Notes: generated by a model from the letters alone, not told the origin. Positions 22,309 through 33,283 are shown, counted from the stretch's first letter. The stretch is 64,000 bases of DNA from Lampris incognitus (GCF_029633865.1 NC_079211.1:3824247-3888246), one strand, 5' to 3'. Program-made: numbers and translations.

Positions 22309-23346
22309 CAGGCGGCCCTGCATTAAAAACCGACATCATTGTGTAAAGGATATTACCATGTGGGCTCAGGAACACTTGGGAAAACCATCGTCAGTTAACA
22401 CAGTTGGTCGCTACATCTACAAGTGCAAGTTAAAACTCTACCATGCAAAGCCAAAGCCAGATATCAACACCACCCAGAAACACCGCCCACCGGCTTCTCT
22501 GGGCCGAGCTCATCTGAGATGGACTGACGCAAAGTGGACAAGTGTGCTGCGTTCTGACGAGTCCACATTTCACATTGTTTTTGGAAATCATGGACGTCAT
22601 GTCCTCCGGGCTAAAGAGGAAACGGACCATCCAGATTGTTCTCAGCACAAAGTCCAAAAGCCAGCATCTGTGATGGTATGGGGGGGTGTTAGTGCCCATG
22701 GCATCATGGGTAACTTGCACATCTGTGAAGGCACCATTAATGCTGAAAGGTACATACAGGTTTTGGAGCAACATATGCTGCCATCCAAGCAACATCTTTT
22801 TCAGGGCTGCCCTGCTTATTTCAGCAAGACAATGCCAAGCCACATTCTGCACGTGTTACACCAGCGGGGCTTCGTGGTAAAAGAGTGCGGGTACTAGACT
22901 GACCTGCCTGCAGTTCAGACCTGTCTCCCATTGAACATGTGTGGCGCATTATGAAGCACAAAATACGACAACGGAGACCCCGGACTGTTGAGCAGCCGAA
23001 GTCGTACATCAAGCAAGAATGCGAAATAATTCCACCTACAAAGCTTCAACAATTAGTGTCCTCAGTTCCCAGACGCTTATTGAGTGTTGTTAAAAGGAAA
23101 GGTGATGGAACACAGTGTTGAACATGCCCCTGTCCCAGCTGCTTTGGAACGTGTTGCAGGAATCAAATTCAAAAAGTGAATATTTGCAAGAAAACAATAA
23201 AGTTTATCAGTTTGAACATTCAATATCTTGTCTTTGTAGTGTATTCAATTGAATATAGTAGGTCGAAAAGGATTTGCAAATCATTGTATTCTGTTTTTAT
23301 TTATGTTTTACACAACGTCCCAACTTCATTGGAATTGGGGTTTGTA
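22309..23346 (+). mobile_element. Tc1-like transposon, 5'-truncated
   Basis: Right two thirds of the same Tc1 family as the full copy at 61144-62730. It begins inside the transposase gene at 'cctcaggcggccctg' and ends with the family's terminal repeat 'ggaattggggtttg' plus TA. The left terminal repeat is absent, so it cannot transpose. Confidence 0.9.
22358..23120 (+). pseudogene. Tc1-like (DD34E) transposase, broken
   Basis: A 179-codon open stretch (22358-22897) covers the segment with '[17 protein letters not shown]' (first catalytic Asp region) and 'VMVWGGVSAHG'. In the canonical position of the 'LFQQDNA' motif the frame reads AYFSKT because of a frameshift, so the second catalytic Asp is lost. 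A further in-frame piece at 22939-23121 has the C-terminal 'KIRQRRPRTVEQ' region. Tc1 transposases are normally about 340 residues. This one lacks its N-terminal DNA-binding domain and cannot be functional. Confidence 0.88.
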
Positions 23347-23847
23347 GCTACTGAGATGATTTCCAGCTGTGACTCATTAATCCTTCTTTTGAAATTGCAT
23401 TTTTAAAGCAGAGTTGGCACTTCCGTGTTGCTGTGAGGTGAATAAGATGAATTATTGTTGGTTCATCCAGTATTCCTCCAATTCTCCTGTGCTGAGATCA
23501 GCAGTGAATGATTTGCTGGCTTGGGAAATATGATCGACTTCTCGTTTACTTTCAACACTCATACCGAAATACATAATGTGTTGGTTTTGACACTGTTGCT
23601 GCCTGATCTGAGTCAACCGTAGCACACAGTGGACTCAGATCAGGCAGCGATGGAAAGCAGCATGGGTCGAGCGAGCTAGCGTGAATGAAGAGAGGGAGCG
23701 GTGTTAGCGAGAACAAACATTTTCCGGAGGTTTTGAATCACTGCAACCACTAGAGGTTATTCATCCTACAGTCATAAGTGCACGAAAAACTTTAGGCTGA
23801 TAGGTTCAGGAGTTTCAGCAAGCTGCCGGGACACACCTCCATACTTC
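23347..23847. other. No gene seen
   Basis: Unique-looking. A short palindromic phrase lies around 23600-23650 ('ctgcctgatctgagtc' ... 'gactcagatcaggcag'), a near-perfect inverted repeat. Confidence 0.5.
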
Positions 23848-24579
23848 AGCTTCTGGTGTGGGAAGATGGCGGTGCGAATTCATGTTTGCAGCAGCCTCAC
23901 CCAGTACCGGCTATGCAGTGTCTTTGTCCACGTCTGCATCTAAGTTTTGTCTTCGTTTGCTGGCTGTGACAGCTGGCGCTAGATCGGCTGGGAGAGCTTG
24001 GGCTGCTGCGTCCTGTGGGCCCAGGGACCACAGTCCTGCCCCGAACTGCTCCCGAGGAGGTTACACTGAGGGCGCTCTGACAGGACGTGGAAACAGGGCA
24101 GGCTAAGCTAACCGCTAGCCCATGCAGACCTGCAGTTCCGATAACAGGGCGGTCTGCAAGCAGCCTTGCCTGACGTTGACTGTGGTGTTTTTGGTGTCGG
24201 AGTGCGGGGAGGTGTGTCGAAGATGTCTGGCTGGGAGAGCTGGCGTTGGGTCGGCTGAGGGAGCCTGGTCTGCTGCGCCCGGTGGGCCGAACGACCACGG
24301 CCCTGACCGGAGCTGCGCCTGAAGAGGAAACACTGAGGGTGGTCTTACAGGATGCGGAAGCAGGGCGGGCTAAGCTAACTACTAGCCCATGCAGACTGGC
24401 AGTTCTGACCGTCATCCTGGCTGGCGTCCATTCCCTTGGACAGTGATTTTCTTTTTTAGTTTGGATATGTGTTAGTTTGGATATGTGTGTTCTTGTAGTT
24501 TTTGAAAGAAACATTTTGTATTTGTGTTGCACTGCTGTGGGCTGGAGGAAACCATGTTTCGTTGTTCCTGATTCCTGAC
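23848..24579 (+). repeat. AAGATGG interspersed repeat, copy 2
   Basis: Most complete copy. It starts 'tgtgggaagatggcggtgcg', has two internal modules (about 23955-24140 and 24230-24410), then a T-rich, GT-rich tail region ending 'gttcctgattcctgac'. No open frame of note. The long minus-strand frame here is an effect of GC-rich sequence. Confidence 0.8.
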
Positions 24580-25435
24580 GTTGGCGTCTCAGTTCAGTTC
24601 AGATGTGTTGGTTGAAAGTCTTACTGTACTTTATGTACTTTTTTTTTCACATGACTGCAAGAATATAGTTTACAACATGGTCACTCTACTGTACCTTAAC
24701 ACTAGACACTGTAAAGTGGGACTGCACTATATAACTAGCTCCTACTTACATACTGTACATACAGACTTCTACTTCAGTTGTCTAGGATACACATGATGTA
24801 GTTAGACAGGCGCACACATGGAACATCCAATTGTCTCATAGCGCTAAGCTTATTGAAATATTCATATTGCTTTTTAAGTGTCATGGTGAGCAACACGTGC
24901 TAGATTTGCTCAAGTAGAAAAGTGACATGGCAAATTAAACCGATTCTGACTCTTGATCCCTCTTGTGTTTCTCTGCACTGAGCAGTTCTTTGTTGACAAA
25001 GGAAGACTCGTTTTTAAAAATGGGCCGGTTTGATTTCCTCTGGCTGAGCATGGATATCAAGTGTCCCAGAAAGCAAAAATGCCTCCTAAGAAAGGTGGCT
25101 GCTGGGACTTTCTGTGGCCTGCGTTGTAACTGACTATCATTACACACAAATGATGCACAAGCAATCAGCACAAACAGCTATCAGTGATCCATTAACCTGC
25201 GGCTAATCCTCACGGCTGCATTGCACCGTGGTAATCGGCTTATCAGCCTGGAAACATGTTGTCAGTGGTGATTAGTGACCGATATGTAGAAAAACATTCC
25301 ATACTTCTGATAAATTATCACAGGAGTATCTCTTTTCAAGTCAAGCATGTATTTCTTAATGAGAGTTTGAGCTCTGTTAGTGTGTAAGATGTTTCTGCAG
25401 GAGTACGGTACATGGACTACAGCCACCAATTTCAC
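24580..25435. other. No gene seen
   Basis: Unique-looking sequence. Confidence 0.45.
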
Positions 25436-25867
25436 AGTTTAATAATTTTGTGGAAAAAAAAGATACAGACCTGCTGCCCCCTGAATTCTCCTAAAATTAC
25501 ATATATTTGCATTTAAAATTAGTTTTAGATCAATTGCACACACAAAAACAAAAAAGTTACGATAAGATGTTGACAAAAACGACAATGAGCGGTCAAAATG
25601 ACCGTCTCATAATTTGCGCGTCCTCGTGTGCGTCATGTCAGTATTTACGACGTGTGTTGTCACATCATTTCCTTCGTGAAGTTCGTTGCTCTGTCCTAGA
25701 AACACACTAGCGCCCTCCAGTGCAGAGAAATAGTCTAAACCTGATGTGTGATGATGTCCAACATGTCTGGTTACAGATGCCGTTACAGACGCGCCATGAC
25801 TACCACCGAGGCGCTGCAGTATTTACAGGCGTTGGACAGTGGCTATTTTAAATTGTTTGAAAAATAG

Positions 25868-26329
25868 GGCGTCTAGGTGGCGTAGCGGTCTATTCAGTTG
25901 CCTACCAACATGGGCATCGCTGGTTCGAATCCCCATGTTACCTCCGGCTTGGTTTGGCGTCCCTACAGACACAATTGACCGTGTCTGCGGGTGGGAAGCC
26001 GGATGTAGGTATGTGTCCTGGTTGCTGCACCAGCCCCTCCTCTTGTCAGTTGGGGCACCTGTTTGAGGGGGAGACGGAACTGGGGGGAATAGCATGATCC
26101 TCCCATGTGCTACATCCCCCTGGTGAAACTCCTCACTGTCAGGTGAAAAGAAGCGGCTGGTGACTCCACATGTATGGGAGGAGACGTGGTAGTCTGCAGC
26201 CCTCCCCGGATCAGCAGAGGGGGTGGATCACAGCCCGGGACGGCTTGGAAGAGTGGGGTAAGTGGCCAAGTACAATTGGGGAGAAAAAGGGGGGGAAATC
26301 CACAAGAAATAAAATAAATAAATACATTT
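25868..26329 (+). mobile_element. SINE family A inside piggyBac-like element
   Basis: Full-length copy with clear box A (tggcgtagcgg) and box B (ggttcgaatcc). Flanks 'tttgaaaaatag' (25856-25867) and 'ttggaaaaatag' (26330-26341) are the target-site duplication. The uninterrupted site can be read in the other piggyBac-like copy ('gtttgaaaaatag' near 21195), confirming the insertion. Confidence 0.93.
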
Positions 26330-26369
26330 TTGGAAAAATAGTGTAACGTACACGTACAAGTAGACACGT

Positions 26370-26490
26370 TAGCCCTTGGCTAACGGGGCAGACCCTTTAG
26401 TTGACTGGTTAACGTTGTCGCCCGCGATGCGGGAGGTACGGGTTTGCGTCCCGGCTGTGGCGGTTCTCGGGCTGCCCCCCGAATTCGCTA
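26370..26490 (+). repeat. tRNA-like module, second copy
   Basis: Counterpart of 21230-21350: 'tagttgactggttaac' (box-A-like) and 'gggtttgcgtcccgg' (box-B-like). Same position relative to the piggyBac-like right end. Confidence 0.5.
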
Positions 26491-26699
26491 CAATAGTATT
26501 AAAGTTTTTAAAATTTTAATTTTGGTATCAGTTAGTTTCATAACAGACACACTAACATATGTAATGCATTGATATCTCAACTGCATATTTATCTTGACAC
26601 AATATAGAGTTTAAAAACCGCACTTGTCAAAATGACCGCCCATGGTCATTCTAGTAGTTTTTAAGTTCCGGTCAAGATTTGGGACTGTTTTAATATTTA

Positions 26700-27052
26700 T
26701 TTTCAGTTCTTTTTTTTTTTGTATGTCATGTTTTATAGGCCTTGTTACGTTTGTTAGATTAACAATATGTGTTTTCTGTTTTGTTTTTCAGGTAATATTT
26801 TCACTTTTTCAATTTTGTTATTCAAGTTCGACCATGTCTCTGGTTTAAATTGTTTAAAAATAGTGTTATAGTTGTTAAAATGTTAATTTTGGTGTCAGTT
26901 AGTTTCATAACAGAGATACTAACCTATGTAATGCATTAATATCTCAACTGGGTATTTATCTTGACACAATATAGAGTTTAAAAATTGCGGCGGTCAAAAT
27001 GACCGCCCATGGTCATTTTAGGTAGGAGTGAAATCCCGGTCGTTCTTCTGTT
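26700..27052 (+). mobile_element. piggyBac-like fragment, copy 3
   Basis: Right part of the same family, placed directly after copy 2 in the same orientation. It shares 'ttttataggccttg', 'caggtaa', 'acactaacatatgtaatgc'-like sequence and the 'ggcggtcaaaatgaccgcc' end. It ends at a TTAA (27053-27056). The left half is missing. Confidence 0.68.
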
Positions 27053-27104
27053 TTAAAGCATATCGTTTATTGGTCAACACAGCTGATATGTAATGTATCC
27101 GATG

Positions 27105-27305
27105 TAACCCCCCCCCCCCTCGTTTTTCTCCCCAATTGCACCCGTCCAATCACCCCACTCTTCCGAGCCGTCCCAGGGCTGCTACACCCCCTCTGCCGAT
27201 CTGGGGAGGGCTGCAGAATGCAACATGCCTCCTCCAATACATGTGGAGTCACCAGTCGCTTCTTTTCACCTGGCAGTGAAGAGTTTCACCAGGGGGGTGT
27301 AGAGA
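27105..27305 (-). mobile_element. SINE family A fragment
   Basis: 3' half of a reverse-oriented family A SINE, from the C-rich tract at 27108 to 'ttcaccaggggggtg'. The tRNA-like head is absent. Confidence 0.85.
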
Positions 27306-27404
27306 TAGTACTCCTAAAGTGAGTGGAGCAGCTTTCTTGTAAAGGTCAGTGCATGTCAACAGCTGCTTCGTCTTCCCTCATTACGAATCCCATCCTGCTC
27401 TGCC

Positions 27405-27545
27405 ACCGGTCTCAGTGTCCTGCTCTGCCACCAGTCTTACTGGTCTCAGCGTCCCGCTCTGCCACCGGTCTCAGCGGTCTCAGCGTCCCGCTCTGCCACC
27501 GGTCTCAGCGGTCTCAGCATCCCGCTCTGCCACCGGTCTCACCCG
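27405..27545 (+). repeat. Short minisatellite
   Basis: About four to five copies of 'cgctctgccaccggtctcag' with or without an extra 'cggtctcag'. It yields matching open frames in two phases that I do not consider coding. Confidence 0.88.
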
Positions 27546-27589
27546 TCTCAGCTTCCATTCTAACACGAATCAGTCTTGATTTCAGTTCC

Positions 27590-28084
27590 TGGAAAAAGTC
27601 ACCTGAGCACAGGCGGGACTATTTTCACATCCTGCTGGCGAATCAATCATCCTGTCAGGTCATTTGGCAGGTTCATGCATCATAGAACGCAGCAGCGGAT
27701 CAGTCTTTCATGCTTACAGTATCAGTCAGCAAACATGACAAAATCTGGCAAGCAGACGACGGCTTGACATCTTTTTTTGTGAATTCGGATGTGCTAGTCA
27801 GACTTCCATAGAATCTTATTTATTTGTGATTTTTATTTTCAAAACATTCACATTACATATAGAAACCAATAATGGCGTACCATAAAATGCTAGACTAGGT
27901 TATGTCATGTGGGACAAATGACAATAATAAAAAGGAATAATTATAAAAGATAAAAAAATAAAATAAAGCCATGACAAATACAACAGAGGCGTCACACAGG
28001 TGAGCGGTGGCAGAAAAAAAGTCACAAGTTCAGACAGTTCAAGTCACGGTTGATTCAGTTTAGGAAAGAGTCAAATTTTCTTTT
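27590..28084. other. No gene seen
   Basis: Unique-looking AT-rich sequence. Confidence 0.45.
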
Positions 28085-28518
28085 CTTTTTTTGATCCCCC
28101 ACTTTTCTCCCCAGTTGTATCTGGCCAATTACCCCACTCTTCCAAGCCATCCTCGTGGCTGCTCCACCCCCTCTGCTGATCCGGGGATGGCTGCCACATG
28201 CCTCCTCCCATACATGTGGAGTCACCAGCCACTTCTTTTCACCTGACAGTGAGGAGTTTCACCAGGGGGACGTAGCGCGTGGGAGGATCAAGCTATTCCC
28301 CCCCAGTTCCCCCTCCCCCCCCGAACAGGCGCACTGACTGGCCAGAGGAGGCGCTAGTGCCGCGACCAGGACACACACCCACATCCGGCTTCCTACCTGC
28401 AGACACGGCCAATGTGTCTGTAAGGATGCCCGGCCAAGCCGGAGGTAACACGGGGATTCAAACTGACAATCCCCGTGTTGGTAGGCAACGGAATAGACCA
28501 CTACGGTACCCAGACCCT
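28085..28518 (-). mobile_element. SINE family A
   Basis: Near full-length reverse copy, ending at its tRNA-like head near 28510 ('ctacggtacccagaccc'). Box B is diverged. Confidence 0.88.
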
Positions 28519-28589
28519 CCGAGGTGAAATTTTTTTGATTTGTTCAACCACCCTGGACCACTCAGAATGTTCCTCATTGTGAAGCTTAA

Positions 28590-28715
28590 CTCCTCACGCT
28601 CCTCACTGTCAGCTGAAAAGAAGCGGCTGGTGACTCCAAATGTACGGGAGGAGGCATGTGGTAGTCTGCAGCCCTCCCCGGAGCAGCAGAGGGGGTGGAG
28701 CAGAGACCGGGATGG
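28590..28715 (+). mobile_element. SINE family A fragment
   Basis: Plus-strand internal fragment from 'ctcctcactgtcagctgaa' to 'gagaccgggatggc'. It is only 70 bp from a reverse full-length copy. Confidence 0.85.
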
Positions 28716-28973
28716 CTTTTTAAGTTGTTTGAGGCACGACTCACCCCACCAAAACTATCACGTGACTCCAGACTTTATTTGACTGTTAAGGACAAGGTGA
28801 GGAGTTGGGAATATGTGCTGAGTCAGGGGTGGCTGGTGTTTTCTGGATTACTCTGTTTTAACTAGCTAAGCCGCCACTAGACGGATCTCTGGTCAGGTTG
28901 TAATGAGTCCTTTATTACTTATGTCACTTGCTGATTCTGATTTCATCTCCATGTTGAAGATGGCTGGCGTGTG

Positions 28974-29402
28974 GGGGTCCGGGTGGCGTAGCGGTTTATT
29001 CCATTGCCTACTACATGGAGCTCACCAGTTCGAATCCCCATGTTAACTTCGGCTTGGTCGGGCGTCCCTACAGACACAATTGGCCGTGTCTGCGGGTGTG
29101 AAGTCAGATGTGGGTATGTGTCCTGGTTGCTGCACTAGCGCCTCCTCTGGCCGGTTGGTGCGCCTGTTTGGGGGGGGGGACTGGGGGGAATAGCGTGATC
29201 CTTCCAAGCGCTACGTCCCCCTGGTGAAACTCCTCACTGTCAGGTGAAAAGAAGTGGCTGGTGACTCCACATGTATGGGAGGAGGCATGTGGTAGTCTGC
29301 AGCCCTCCCCGGATCAGCAGAGGGGGTGGAACAGCGACCGGGACGACTCAGAAGAGTGGGGTAATTGACCAAGTACAATTGGGGAGAAAAAGGGCGGGGG
29401 AG
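28974..29402 (+). mobile_element. SINE family A
   Basis: Full-length plus copy: 'gggtggcgtagcggttt' (box A) and 'agttcgaatcccc' (box B, one mismatch), ending 'caattggggagaaaaaggg'. Confidence 0.9.
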
Positions 29403-29499
29403 GGGAGGAAAAATTGAGCACAAGTGCATACCATCGTTTGGCTGCTAATTGATCCAACTTTTTGGGGAATGAGATGTGATAAATGGCCCTTATGATACA

Positions 29500-30580
29500 G
29501 TATAATAATAATAATAATAATAAAAACAAGAAAGATGCTGACGATGGAGAAGATGCACCACCCAAAAGCAGATGTCGACAGGCTTTTCCTACCAAGAGCT
29601 TCAGGAGAACGAGGCCTAGTCCAACTCGAACTGACCTTCAAGATGCATACCTGACAAAAACAGATGACTCACTCCTCCAAATTGTAAAACATCAGATCTA
29701 CTGCAGCAATAAAGAAGCTGCACAATTCAAGAAAAGCAATGCACGGGAAGTACGCGAAAAAATGAAAGAAGCAGACACGGACCAATCAAAGACACATCAG
29801 TGGCTGAGGATCACCAGACTGGAAGCAGAGATGGAGGGTCTGATAATCGCTGCACAAGCCCAGAGCCTGGCAACCAGATCCTGTCACCATCACATCATCA
29901 AAGATGGAACAGACGCAAAATGTAGAATCTGTGGAATATACGAAGAAACCATCGACCACGTTGTCTCAGGCTGCCCGGAACTGGCAAAGACCGAGTACAT
30001 GTACAGGCACAACAAGGCAGCAGCATACCTGCACTGGAAGATCTGCAGGAGTTACAAGACCAAGACCACTGAGACGTGGTACCAACATCAGCCAAACACG
30101 GTCACTGAGAACAATGACGTCACCATCCTCTGGGACACGCCCATCCACACTGACAGAGAGATAACAGCCAACAAGCCCGACATCGTTATCAAGGACAGGG
30201 AGCATAAGAGGTGCATGCTCATCGACATGGCAACACCATCCAAAAAACACACCTCAGTGAAAGTCACAGAGAAGCTGACCAAGTACAGAGACCTGGAGAC
30301 TGAAGTCAACAGGATGTGGGGAATGAAGACCCAAACAACACCAGTGGTCATCGGAGCTCTAGGACTCATGAAGAAGGGAATGGAAAAGTTCACCAACCGT
30401 ATCCCAGGAAACACCAACATCCATGCAGTCCAGAAGATCCCCCTACTCGGAACAGCCCACATACTACAACGAATACTGTCAATCAAGAGACATCTGCCCT
30501 ATAGTGCCTCAGGTCCATAGTTTGGACCCGGCTCTACAGGATGTAAAACAGGAAACGTGAAAATTAATAATAATAATAAT
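29500..30580 (+). mobile_element. Rex6/Dong-like LINE, 5'-truncated, in TAA repeats
   Basis: The fragment is preceded by (ATA/TAA)n at 29500-29523 and followed by (TAA)n at about 30563-30582. The R4/Dong clade is associated with TAA-type tails and insertion sites, so both flanks fit a target-directed insertion. It includes the end of the polymerase protein and the C-terminal endonuclease. Confidence 0.82.
29525..30520 (+). CDS. LINE C-terminal knuckle and restriction-like endonuclease
   Basis: A frame open for over 330 codons. The Met and Asn run at its computed start come from the TAA repeat, so the true protein began upstream. Counting from that Met, a Cys-x2-Cys-x8-His-x4-Cys knuckle uses C147, C150, H159 and C164 (CRIC...HVVSGC). 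It is followed by a PD-(D/E)xK-type core: KPD at 231-233 and LIDMATP with D248. In R4/Dong-type LINEs this domain nicks the target DNA for priming. No stop or frameshift interrupts it, suggesting a fairly young copy, but it has no reverse transcriptase domain. Confidence 0.82.
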   Translation, partial: NKKDADDGEDAPPKSRCRQAFPTKSFRRTRPSPTRTDLQDAYLTKTDDSLLQIVKHQIYCSNKEAAQFKKSNAREVREKMKEADTDQSKTHQWLRITRLEAEMEGLIIAAQAQSLATRSCHHHIIKDGTDAKCRICGIYEETIDHVVSGCPELAKTEYMYRHNKAAAYLHWKICRSYKTKTTETWYQHQPNTVTENNDVTILWDTPIHTDREITANKPDIVIKDREHKRCMLIDMATPSKKHTSVKVTEKLTKYRDLETEVNRMWGMKTQTTPVVIGALGLMKKGMEKFTNRIPGNTNIHAVQKIPLLGTAHILQRILSIKRHLPYSASGP

Positions 30581-30589
30581 ACATTATTT

Positions 30590-30645
30590 ATACAGCGCTT
30601 CTCAAGGTACTCAAGGTCGCTTTACATAGAGAAAGAGGGGTAACC
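30590..30645. repeat. Fragment of a common teleost repeat
   Basis: 'ttatttatacagcgcttctc' then 'aaggtactcaaggtcgcttt' matches the pattern of a widespread fish repeat end. A cousin lies at about 54815-54875 ('tttatatagcgcttttc' ... 'aaagtgctttaca'). Family not assigned. Confidence 0.5.
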
Positions 30646-32065
30646 ACACTATACCTAGCTAGTTGTTGGCTTTTAGTGGCTATTTAAAAATGTATTTCAG
30701 TGTAACGTTAGCCAGCCAATAGAATAGCTAGATAAAATATTATTAATACACACATTATATAGATTAACTATTATTAATACATACTTTGAGAACTCGGCTA
30801 CACGTCAGCAGAAGTCCCAGGTGCACTTCTCTTTTTTAAACAAGCGTGTATAAGAGCAACAGTGCCAAGCATTGTGTGCCTGTAATCTCTAATCTGGGAT
30901 CGTAAATTCAGATGTGTGACTGTGTATACCCATATAATTAAACAACATGTGAATCCATACGTACATGTGCCAGCCAGCTGTGATTGACAGCTGTCCTGCA
31001 GCGCGGGGTGCCGGGCCTCAGCAGCAGAGCTGAGGAGACGCTGAACAGCTCTGGCGGCTGGAAATCAGCAGCATCTCTTTTCCACTGGGAAGGTTCGGAG
31101 GTAGACATAAACCAAATGAAGCGTGCCGATTGATTATCATGTCCTGGGTTTCAGCAATGTGGGAACCAGGAGGGGGGTCTTCCGCCATCAGCTGACACGG
31201 CTCATTGTTCTCCCAGAGCTAATAAAGAGCTTTACTGCTGCCGTTACACATTTGTGTGAGGCTACTGACACCGGCGACAAGAGGTCAAAATGGAGGCTGT
31301 AGAAACAGACCGTCTCTCTGCTGTTGTGATGGGGCGACACGACCCTGGATGGGGTGTCTCCTCAGATGCCCCAAGTGGCGTCATGTGTGTTTAGACTCAG
31401 CAAGAAACGTTGACAAGCCCAATTTCTCTCTTTTTTTTCTTCTTGGAGGATGAATAATGACATCCGACATGTTGATCAGTGTTTGTTTGAAAAGGTAAAA
31501 ACCATCAAGAGCCTTTTCACCCTGGAGGAGTTGTGCCGCAGTAGAATTCATTAAGACCTTTTTTAGTTTTTGTCTTTCTTGTTACATCTTGAAGAAGCTC
31601 TCTCTTCTGGTTTTCTGAAGCCCACGTCACTTCGACCCCGTTATCATCTCCATCTGACCTCGGGGTCAGTGTGGCGCAGCAGCGGCAGTGACCTCAGCGG
31701 AGGCACATTGCTGAGGTTTGATGTGAGGGTCAGTGAGGTTGGGGCGGGGGGGTGGGGTCAGCGAGCGGGCGTGCCGCCTTCCTTCACCATACCGATTTCA
31801 TTGAGTCAACAAAAAAACACTCATCCCCAATGCTTTGTTGTTGTTCGTGTTTGCTCTGCTCCGCCTGGCCTCGCTTTCTAGTGCAGAATCAAACCTGCCA
31901 AGTTGAACCTTGACCCCTTTGTCACCTCAGCTGATAACATTCCCCCATCATCATCATCGTCATCATCCATTATAAACCCCCATTCATGTAAATAGTGAAA
32001 ACTAAACTGCGACTGAGCAATTAGTGAGCTGCACTGTGACCAGACGGTCGCTGACCTTCACCTGC
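30646..32065. other. No gene seen
   Basis: Unique-looking sequence with a short ATC trinucleotide tract near 31948-31968. No recognised gene. Confidence 0.45.
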
Positions 32066-32148
32066 GTATGTACTGCATATATACTGCATATGTACTGCGT
32101 ATGTACTGCATATATACTGCATATGTACTGCGTATGTACTGCGTATGT
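32066..32148 (+). repeat. 11-bp tandem repeat
   Basis: Seven copies of an 11-bp unit (tgtactgcata / tatactgcata / tgtactgcgta), the three variants alternating in a partial higher-order order. Confidence 0.9.
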
Positions 32149-32525
32149 AGTGTGAGTCAGAGTTACCTGCGTAAGTACTGCGTATGTATTGCAAGCCAGT
32201 CACAGTCATGTTGACTGGCCATGTAGGTTTGCACACACATGGAATGTGAGTCCGGTTTGGTAGCTCTCAGTGTACTTAACATAGAATTAACAACACAGTG
32301 CAACGATCTTCACATGTATACACCAGGACTGACTCATCCAGGTGAAATAAGAGGTGCTGAGGAGCCGGGGTGCAGAGAATATATCAGAGATGCTGGAAGA
32401 CTTGTCAGCAGGTTACTGACACACATGCCTGAGGTGGATGACGTGACAAGCGTGTACCAGTCATGTCCGTCTAGATAGTGTCGCACAGCACACAAGTGTC
32501 AAAGGTCAAAAACTAAAGGTAAAAG
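32149..32525. other. No gene seen
   Basis: Unique-looking. Stray 'tactgcgtatgta' copies continue to about 32190. Confidence 0.45.
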
Positions 32526-32536
32526 GTCTATAAGGT

Positions 32537-32980
32537 GGGGGCGTCCAGCTAATGTTGCGGTCTATTCCATTGCTACCAACAAGGGGATCGCCAGTTTGAA
32601 TCCTCATGTTACCTCCACCTTGTTTGGGCGTCCCTACAGACACAATTGGCCGTGTCTGCGGGTGGGAAGCTGGATGTGGGTTGTTTCCTGGTCGCTGCAC
32701 TAGCGCCTCCTCTGGTCGGTCGGGGCACCTGTTCACGGGGGAGGGGGAACTGGGGGGAATAGTGCGATCCTCCTATGCACTACGTCCCCCTGGTGAAACT
32801 CCTCACTGTCAGGTGAAAAGAAGCGGCTGGTGACTCCACATGTATGAGAGGAGTCATGTGGTAGTCTGCAGTCCTCCCTGCATCAGCAGAGGGGGTGGAG
32901 CAGAGACCGGGATGGCCCAGAAGAGTGGGGTAATTGGCCAGATGCAATTGTGGAGAAAAAGGGGGGGAAATTTAGAAAAA
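32537..32980 (+). mobile_element. SINE family A
   Basis: Near full-length plus copy. Direct repeats 'gtctataaggt' (32526-32536) and 'gtctgtaaggt' (32981-32991) bracket it, one mismatch. The tRNA-like head is mutated (box A 'agctaatgttgcgg'). Confidence 0.9.
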
Positions 32981-33009
32981 GTCTGTAAGGTAAAAAGGGT
33001 CACACATTT

Positions 33010-33264
33010 GGGGGGGGGGTTCCCCTTTTTCTCCCCAATTGTACTTGGCCAAATACCCCACTCTTCTGAGCTGTCCCGGTCACTGCTCCACCCCCTCTGC
33101 TGATCCGGGGAGGGCTGCAGACTACCACATGTCTCCTCCGATACATGTGGAGTCACCAGCCGCTTCTTTTCACCTGACAGTGAGGAGTTTCACCAGGGGG
33201 ACATAGCGCGTGGCAGGATCATGCTATTCCCCCCAGTTCCCCCTCCCCCCCAAACAGACGCCCT
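33010..33264 (-). mobile_element. SINE family A, 5'-truncated
   Basis: Minus-strand 3' part of a family A SINE, with 19-bp direct repeats (17 of 19 identical; 'taaaaagggtcacacattt' at 32991-33009 and its partner at 33265-33283). It lies tail to tail with the preceding SINE, about 30 bp away. Confidence 0.92.
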
Positions 33265-33283
33265 TAAAAAGTGTCACACTTTT

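Larger units (their letters stand above)
25436..26667 (+). mobile_element. piggyBac-like deletion derivative, copy 2
   Basis: Same family as 20698-21545: shared 'gatacagacctgc', 'gcgtcatgtcagtattta', the N-terminal coding remnant (RRYRRAMTTTEALQYLQALDS region at about 25770-25845), the tRNA-like module and the right end with 'tgaccgcccatggtcatt'. The left terminus is missing. A SINE is inserted at 25868-26329. The right end is shortened and meets a possible TTAA near 26664. Confidence 0.68.

Noticed and set aside
23897..24532. 211-codon minus-strand frame
   Set aside because: Lies in the GC-rich AAGATGG interspersed repeat, and the frame is broken differently in the other copies.
25876..25935. 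tRNA gene (also at 28984, 38196 and other SINE heads)
   Set aside because: Box A and B motifs belong to SINE heads with a long attached body and target-site duplications; no intact cloverleaf tRNA end.
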